From an uncultured Planctomycetaceae bacterium (GTDB taxonomy: Bacteria; Planctomycetota; Planctomycetia; Pirellulales; Pirellulaceae), in NCBI GenBank assembly GCA_903921945.1, contig CAIXSC010000390.1, positions 1-10,496 of the forward strand: a DNA stretch of 10,496 bases. The letters run 5' to 3'. The position numbers were made by a program, and so were the translations under genes. Positions 6,593 through 10,496 of the stretch are shown one piece after another (position 1 is the first letter of the stretch; each line of letters opens with the position of its first letter). A model generated the notes under the pieces. That model saw nothing but the letters and a program-made list of their open reading frames with translations, was not told the DNA's origin and did not search any database.

Positions 6593-6621
6593 TCGCCAAC
6601 ATTTCGAATTCCATTTACGAT
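6593..6621 (+). promoter_or_regulatory. Weak candidate promoter before the acidic-protein gene
   Basis: TCGCCA (6593-6598) and TACGAT (6616-6621) are spaced by 17 bases in the gap after scpB. Each matches four of six consensus positions. The same TACGAT hexamer appears in the divergent region at 4784. Support is weak and by eye only. Confidence 0.22.
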
Positions 6622-6685
6622 GCGAAAAACTTAGAAGGTGGAAGCAACGTCGAACCGATTGGCGAGTGATGAGGAGGACAGAGCC

Positions 6686-7114
6686 GTGAGCTTGCGACTA
6701 CGAACCATGAAAGAGCAACCGTTCTTCGAGGAAATCGAAGACATCCTCGCCGAAGCGCGGACCTTGTGCGCGCCGCGAATGGCCGAGGAAGAGGATTTCG
6801 AAGAAGAAGCCGAAGATGACGACTTCGAAGACGACGAGGATGATGACCTCGGCGACGACGAGGAAGATGACTTCGAAGACGACGACGAATTCGACGACGA
6901 TGACCTCGACGAGGAAGACGAAGACGACCTCGAAGAAGAGGAATGGGAAGAGGTAGAGGAAGAAGAGGAAGAGGCCGCCGAGGAGGCCGCTGAAGACGAG
7001 GAAGAGGAAGAAGAAAGCTGGGACGACGAGGAAGAAGACGAAGAGGATTGGGACGACGACGAAGATGGCGATGACGCCGACGAGGAAGAAGAGGAAGAGG
7101 AAGAAGACTGGTAA
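6686..7114 (+). CDS. Extremely acidic low-complexity protein, unknown function
   Basis: I chose the GTG at 6686 because a strong GAGGAGG (6671-6677) lies 8 bases before it; the frame is open back to a GTG at 6638. The 142-residue product has a short, possibly helical head (MSLRLRTMKEQPFFEEIEDILAEARTLCAPRM, about 32 residues), which holds all the basic residues and the only Cys. A 110-residue tail follows in which about 88 residues are Asp or Glu and none is Lys or Arg. Phe, Leu and Trp recur in it about every 5-9 residues, and the tail ends in Trp. The first part of the tail is Asp-rich and the later part is Glu-rich. The coding strand is a GAN-triplet tract. Acidic tails of this kind occur in DNA mimics, histone-type chaperones and Ca-binding proteins, but nothing here identifies the role. 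The gene follows scpB by about 110 bases. Confidence 0.7.
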   Translation: MSLRLRTMKEQPFFEEIEDILAEARTLCAPRMAEEEDFEEEAEDDDFEDDEDDDLGDDEEDDFEDDDEFDDDDLDEEDEDDLEEEEWEEVEEEEEEAAEEAAEDEEEEEESWDDEEEDEEDWDDDEDGDDADEEEEEEEEDW

Positions 7115-7461
7115 TCTTCCGTCTCGACTTCAGTCCCGGCTGGCGCTGGCTGGTCCCGCCGGGTACCGGCTGGTGCCGCCAAGTTCCGGCTGATCACAGG
7201 TGCGGCTGATTCTTGATGTCAGTCGCGCTCATGCCGAGGACCACCAGCCTGGGCAATGTCAGTCCAAGTGGGGGCCCTTCGATCGCCCTCCGGCCGCCCA
7301 ACAACCGATCTAAGCGCCCCTGAGATTCCCTTGGGGCTGGCACTGGCGGAGACTGGTCAACACGCCAGTTTGTTCGCTATCTTAACGCGGCGGTTTTCTA
7401 GCCCTGGTTCGGGCACCGCGACGGCGAGATCGAACAGCCCGCGTAGAGGGAGTGAGCGTCG
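7115..7461. other. 347-base stretch without a convincing gene
   Basis: It holds short GGCTG-based repeats at 7138-7210 and otherwise unremarkable DNA. A 69-codon open frame at 7256-7465 overlaps the next gene's start by 4 bases, but has no recognisable features, no Shine-Dalgarno sequence and unbiased codon third positions, so I do not call it. A weak promoter-like pair, TGGTCA at 7354-7359 and TATCTT at 7378-7383 with an 18-base spacer, could serve the following gene. No tRNA or terminator hairpin with a T-run was seen. Confidence 0.5.
7138..7210. repeat. Degenerate 20-bp GGCTG repeats
   Basis: Two 20-bp units begin GGCTGGTCCCGCC (7148-7167) and GGCTGGTGCCGCC (7168-7187) and share 15 or more bases. 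Shorter partial units beginning GGCTGAT follow at 7188 and 7204, and GGCTGG precedes them at 7138. The array starts 24 bases after the acidic-protein stop codon. Confidence 0.6.
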
Positions 7462-8088
7462 ATGAGCGTATCTGATCTGTCGGAACTGCAGCTACGGAAA
7501 AAAGAGATCCGCGAAAAGGCGCACGCCGCGCGGAATGCTCAGCCGGATAAGGATCTATTGAGCCGCCAGATTGTCGATCGCTTCATGGGCCTCCCCGAGT
7601 ACGCTCGGGCGCGGACCGTCATGTTTTATGTCGACGTGCGGAGCGAGGTTCGCACGCGGCAACATTTCCCGGACGCGCTCGCTTCGGGAAAGCGAATTGT
7701 CATCCCCTACTGTGTGGATGGCGAGCTGGAACTGTTTCATTTGGAATCGATGGACGAGTTGTCTGTCGGGATGTACAAGATCCTCGAACCGAAGGCGGAG
7801 TTGCGGAGCGTTCCCGCGAAGCGGATCGCTGTCGACGAGCTCGACCTGATCATGGTTCCCGGCGTGGCGTTCGATCGCCGCGGAGCGCGGTCGGGACACG
7901 GCATGGGCTATTACGACAAGCTTCTCGAACACGCTCGACTGGATGCGCCGCTGGTCGCGTTGGCGTTCGAATGCCAGATGTTCGAGGAGGTGCCGGTGGC
8001 CGAACACGACATCTTCATGGATCAAGTGATTACCGAGGCGGCCGTCTATCCGGGACGCGGCCGGGCCACCAAGCCTCACTCGCCGTAA
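7462..8088 (+). CDS. fau: 5-formyltetrahydrofolate cyclo-ligase
   Basis: The product has 208 residues, normal for the family. It uses ATP to convert 5-formyl-THF (folinic acid) to 5,10-methenyl-THF in the cytoplasm, returning a stored or inhibitory folate to the active C1 pool. The N-terminal helix RKKEIREKAHAARNAQ (12-27) is typical. The family signature is VPGVAFDRRGARSGHGMGYY (132-151) followed by DKLL; its Gly-rich loop binds the nucleotide phosphate and folate. The closing segment, ALAFECQMFEEVPVAEHDIF, with MDQVITE after it, is also characteristic. AGAGGGAG at 7445-7452 precedes ATG 7462 by 9 bases. The next gene, ftr, belongs to the parallel H4MPT C1 pathway. The gene appears intact. 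Confidence 0.95.
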   Translation: MSVSDLSELQLRKKEIREKAHAARNAQPDKDLLSRQIVDRFMGLPEYARARTVMFYVDVRSEVRTRQHFPDALASGKRIVIPYCVDGELELFHLESMDELSVGMYKILEPKAELRSVPAKRIAVDELDLIMVPGVAFDRRGARSGHGMGYYDKLLEHARLDAPLVALAFECQMFEEVPVAEHDIFMDQVITEAAVYPGRGRATKPHSP

Positions 8089-8148
8089 GCCTCACGAGCG
8101 GTCACGCGAGCCGCCGAGCGATCCGTCGACCGAGTCGCCAGGCCATGA

Positions 8149-8185
8149 GCCGGCACGTGCCAGCATCTGGCCGGCATGTGCCAGC
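8149..8185. repeat. Tandem palindrome-containing repeat upstream of ftr
   Basis: GCCGGCACGTGCCAGC (8149-8164) and GCCGGCATGTGCCAGC (8170-8185) differ at one base and are 21 bases apart. The first contains the perfect palindrome GGCACGTGCC. They lie 68-104 bases before the ftr start. The 21-base spacing is about two helical turns, as for tandem operator sites, but no regulator is known. Confidence 0.65.
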
Positions 8186-8252
8186 GTCCGGTGTAACCAT
8201 GCAGGACACTTGTTTCCGAGCGTCGACGGGTCGTTGATCGGGGAGAGTAGCG

Positions 8253-9233
8253 ATGGCAGACATGAACTGGTCGGACAGTGATTTGGTCGAAGACACGTAC
8301 GCCGAAGCGTTTCGCGGCATGTACGCCGAAGTGCTCGTGACGGCTCGCGACCGCAAATGGCTTGATCATGCGCTCAACGCGATGACAGGAAACGCTTCCA
8401 GCACCATCTTGTGCGACTGCGAAGCGGGAGTGGATCGCTATGTGGGGCCGGGAGGCGACGAGTCCTTCGCGACTCCGGACGGTCGGCCGGGCGCGATCGT
8501 GCAGTTGCACGTGCCCCGATTTTGGAAAGATCGTGCCGAGCGGCTGGAACGGTCGTTGCTGGTGCGTATCAGCCAAAACGTGCTGACATGCCCGACCGCC
8601 GCCTGCTTCAATCTGCTCGACACCGACCCGTATTTCAAACTTGGTCGCAAAGTGGCGTTGTTTGGCGACGGCCATCAACGACGTGAAGTTCGGTATGGCC
8701 GCAAAGTCTGGGTTGTGCCGTTGCTTGGCGGCGAATTCGTGTTGGATCGGCGGTTTGGATTCCGTGACGGCATCATGGGTGGAAACCTGTGGTTCATGGG
8801 TAAGACGGTCGACGCGGCGCTGGAGGCGACCGAGCGGGGCGTGGCCGCGGTCGCGGCGACTCCGGGAGTCGTCATGTGCTTTCCGGGAGGGATCGCGGCC
8901 AGCGCGTCAAAAGCCGGCAGCCGCTACTCGTTCATGGTCGCCAGCACCTATGCGGAATACTGCCCGACGCTGCGAGGCCGGGATGGGGTTGAGTCGCGTG
9001 TGCCCGAGGGCGTGGCGTCGATCATGGAGATCGTGATCAATGGCCGCGATCTCGACACGGTCGCCGCCGCGACCCACGCGGCGATCGCCGCCAGCCGCGA
9101 AACGCCGGGACTGGTTCGCATCACAGCGGGCAACTACGGCGGACGGCTCGGCAAGACGTTCATCTATTTGCGGCCGAAGCAATCGCCGCCTCCTCCCCAT
9201 GCCGCGAACTTCACGCCGGCTCGGGTGACGTGA
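8253..9233 (+). CDS. ftr: Formylmethanofuran-tetrahydromethanopterin formyltransferase
   Basis: The product has 326 residues, slightly longer than the usual 297-305. It moves the formyl group between methanofuran (or its bacterial analogue) and tetrahydromethanopterin, one step of H4MPT-linked formaldehyde oxidation; it is called FhcD or FfsA in bacteria. Family motifs run through the whole length: EDTYAEAF (13-20), TPDGRPG (74-80), CPTAACF (113-119), LFGDGHQ (136-142), KVWVVPLLGGEF (151-162), GIMGGN (173-178), FPGGIAASASKAGSRY (210-225), YCPTL (236-240) and GGRLGKT (296-302). The last 18 residues (PPPPHAANFTPARVT) are an extension. GGGGAGAG at 8240-8247 sits before ATG 8253, a good ribosome site. 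The stop overlaps the next start by 4 bases. The other pathway genes (mch, mtdB, fhcABC) are not in the window. Confidence 0.96.
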   Translation: MADMNWSDSDLVEDTYAEAFRGMYAEVLVTARDRKWLDHALNAMTGNASSTILCDCEAGVDRYVGPGGDESFATPDGRPGAIVQLHVPRFWKDRAERLERSLLVRISQNVLTCPTAACFNLLDTDPYFKLGRKVALFGDGHQRREVRYGRKVWVVPLLGGEFVLDRRFGFRDGIMGGNLWFMGKTVDAALEATERGVAAVAATPGVVMCFPGGIAASASKAGSRYSFMVASTYAEYCPTLRGRDGVESRVPEGVASIMEIVINGRDLDTVAAATHAAIAASRETPGLVRITAGNYGGRLGKTFIYLRPKQSPPPPHAANFTPARVT

Positions 9234-10210
9234 GCGAATCGACCCCGCAGGGTGATGATCGCGCGCGAAGTCAGGAGGGCATGGTCGCCCCGAATCCGCC
9301 GCACCGATCGGAGATTTATGGCGACGCGATGCGGGCCGCGCTCGTTGGTTTACTGATCAACGCCGCGTTGGGGATCGCGAAACTGGCGGGCGGCGTGGCG
9401 GGCGAGTCGTTCGCGTTGTTGACGGACGCTCTGAATTCGGCGGGCGACGTGGTCACATCGCTGGCGATTCTTGCTTCGTTGCGGTTCGCCCAACGCCCGG
9501 CGGACGCGGAACATCCCTACGGGCATGTGCGGTTCGAATCGATCGCGGCGATGCAGATCGCGTCGCTGGTGTTCCTTTCCGCGTTGGGAATTGGGTGGGA
9601 GGCGGCGCGCCGCCTCGGCTCGCCGCAGCCGATTCCACCGCTTTGGACGCTGGCGTTGGCGGGCGCGAACGCGGCGATCAAAGAAGCGCTTTACCAGTAC
9701 AAGATTCGGGTGAGCCGCCGGACCGGTTCGTCCATGATTCGCGCGAACGCCTGGGACCATCGTTCCGACGCCCTATGTTCGCTGGCGGTGTTCGGCGGAC
9801 TTGCCTTGGTCCGGCTCGGCGGTCCCGACTGGCGGGACGCGGACGAATGTGCCGCGATGTTGGTGGTCGTGGCGATCCTGGCGTCTTCCGGCCGGCTGTT
9901 CCAGGAAAGCGTTCGCGAACTGATGGACTTGCAAGCGGACGACCAGTTGGTAGCGCGAGTCCGCGGGGAGGCGTTAGCGGAAGAGGGTGTTCGTGGCGTG
10001 GAGAAACTGTGGCTGCGAAAGGCGGGTTTAGAGTATTTCGCCGACCTGCATTTGGAAGTCGACCCGCAGGCGACGGTGTGGGAAGCCCATCGTTTAGGTC
10101 ATCGAGTCAAAGATCGGCTGCTCGCCGCCTTCCCGGCGATCCGCGACGTGCTCGTACACCTGGAACCACACTCGCCGCCAGACGACCGCGCAAGCCGCCC
10201 AACCAATTAG
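9230..10210 (+). CDS. Cation diffusion facilitator metal exporter, possibly manganese-type
   Basis: The product has 326 residues, typical of the family. These are membrane dimers that export divalent metals by proton exchange. About six membrane segments occupy residues 35-225, and a cytoplasmic ferredoxin-like domain follows at about 235-312 (VRGVEKLWLRKAGLEYFADL, then HLEVDP). Family motifs are LLTDALNSAGDVV in TM2, HPYGHVRFE (95-103) and AWDHRSDALCS in TM5. By alignment to FieF the site-A ligands would be Asn69 and Asp73 in TM2 and Asp176 and Asp180 in TM5, a pattern associated with manganese transporters rather than the His-containing zinc types. This alignment was done by eye. The GTG start at 9230 overlaps the ftr stop (GTGA), so translation is probably coupled. 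The stop codon is the edge of a REP-like hairpin. Confidence 0.93.
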   Translation: MSESTPQGDDRARSQEGMVAPNPPHRSEIYGDAMRAALVGLLINAALGIAKLAGGVAGESFALLTDALNSAGDVVTSLAILASLRFAQRPADAEHPYGHVRFESIAAMQIASLVFLSALGIGWEAARRLGSPQPIPPLWTLALAGANAAIKEALYQYKIRVSRRTGSSMIRANAWDHRSDALCSLAVFGGLALVRLGGPDWRDADECAAMLVVVAILASSGRLFQESVRELMDLQADDQLVARVRGEALAEEGVRGVEKLWLRKAGLEYFADLHLEVDPQATVWEAHRLGHRVKDRLLAAFPAIRDVLVHLEPHSPPDDRASRPTN

Positions 10211-10234
10211 CGGAGCGGCGTAAGCCGCCCGGCC
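10209..10234 (+). repeat. REP-like hairpin element, copy 1
   Basis: The element begins AGCGGAGCGGCGTAAGCCGC and ends CCGGCC. Its core GCGGC-GTAA-GCCGC folds into a 5-bp stem with a GNRA-type tetraloop. It overlaps the stop codon of the transporter gene, so it may protect or terminate the transcript's 3' end. Confidence 0.8.
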
Positions 10235-10276
10235 TTACTGGAAGCGTAAAGTCACCATCCGCGCGGTGGTAATTCA

Positions 10277-10302
10277 AGCGGAGCGGCGTGAGCCGCCCGG
10301 CC
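10277..10302 (+). repeat. REP-like hairpin element, copy 2
   Basis: Same orientation as copy 1, with GTGA in the loop instead of GTAA. Both loops are GNRA, and the rest of the element is identical to copy 1. Confidence 0.8.
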
Positions 10303-10384
10303 GGAATTCCGAAACCCTCCACCGCAATGAAAACGCGGAACGGGTTCAATCCTTTATTGGATATTGACATCCATCGTCGCGCTT

Positions 10385-10410
10385 GCCGGGCGGCTTACGC
10401 CGCTCCGCTA
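10385..10410 (-). repeat. REP-like hairpin element, copy 3, inverted
   Basis: On the minus strand this copy matches copy 1 base for base over 26 bases starting TAGCGG. Copies 2 and 3 face each other across about 82 bases, the arrangement seen in paired REP elements. Confidence 0.8.
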
Positions 10411-10496
10411 GAATAACGCCCAAACATTAGGATCATTCCGCGCAGCTCACCTAGAGTGCTCGCACACTTTCCTTTAGCCATCCAGCGCCACTTCCT

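Larger units (their letters stand above)
10211..10496. other. Gene-free right edge
   Basis: These 286 bases carry the three hairpin elements and otherwise no open frame with family features, no tRNA and no transposase fragment. After 10410 I see nothing recognisable. Confidence 0.6.

Noticed and set aside
6631..7197. Minus-strand frame rich in poly-serine
   Set aside because: It is the reverse complement of the GAN codons of the acidic protein. The plus-strand gene has a strong ribosome site, and this frame has no start signal or family features.
7256..7465. 69-codon open frame overlapping the cyclo-ligase start
   Set aside because: The ATGA overlap is tempting, but there is no Shine-Dalgarno sequence, no recognisable motif and no third-position GC bias.
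8089..8252. Intrinsic terminator after the cyclo-ligase gene
   Set aside because: The palindromes there are not followed by a run of T.
10209..10410. CRISPR-like array at the right edge
   Set aside because: There are only three units, one inverted, with unequal spacing of about 42 and 82 bases. This is a hairpin repeat family, not a CRISPR.

Overview
The window looks like the chromosomal replication-origin neighbourhood of a GC-rich planctomycete, probably Gemmata- or Isosphaera-like. Three things point there: a divergent DnaA with no N-terminal domain; a bacterial formylmethanofuran-tetrahydromethanopterin formyltransferase, an enzyme of the H4MPT C1 pathway that among bacteria is found mainly in methylotrophs and Planctomycetes; and many low-complexity, repeat-rich proteins with weak Shine-Dalgarno signals. 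The assignment rests on gene content and protein features. No rRNA or tRNA gene was seen.

The left block (about 142-4726) is all on the minus strand. In transcription order it holds a cysteine desulfurase (GTG start at 4726), dnaA (3457-2048), a 309-base dnaA-dnaN spacer, dnaN (1738-623) and dciA (606-142). The spacer has AT-rich stretches, a TAG-triplet run resembling a DnaA-trio, and a perfect 15-bp inverted repeat whose arms contain a DnaA-box-like core, so it is the best candidate for oriC. dnaA, dnaN and dciA encode the initiator, the sliding clamp and the likely helicase-loading factor. Downstream of dciA, at the left edge, are a duplicated gene tail and a hexanucleotide satellite.

The right block (4827-10210) is all on the plus strand. 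It holds a secreted or anchored protein of unknown function (226 aa), scpB (chromosome condensation), an extremely acidic small protein, a 347-base stretch without a convincing gene, 5-formyltetrahydrofolate cyclo-ligase, a 164-base spacer with palindromic repeats, ftr, and a cation diffusion facilitator whose GTG start overlaps the ftr stop by 4 bases. The two C1 enzymes link the folate and H4MPT pools. The transporter has an Asn/Asp-Asp/Asp metal-site pattern that suggests manganese rather than zinc.

The right edge (10209-10496) has no gene. It carries three near-identical copies, two direct and one inverted, of a short element that folds into a GNRA-tetraloop hairpin, like a REP sequence. 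The most interesting items are the degenerate DnaA beside a candidate origin, the acidic protein next to scpB, the in-frame minisatellites in consecutive genes, and the REP-like hairpins. I saw no complete mobile element, CRISPR array or obvious new defence system.
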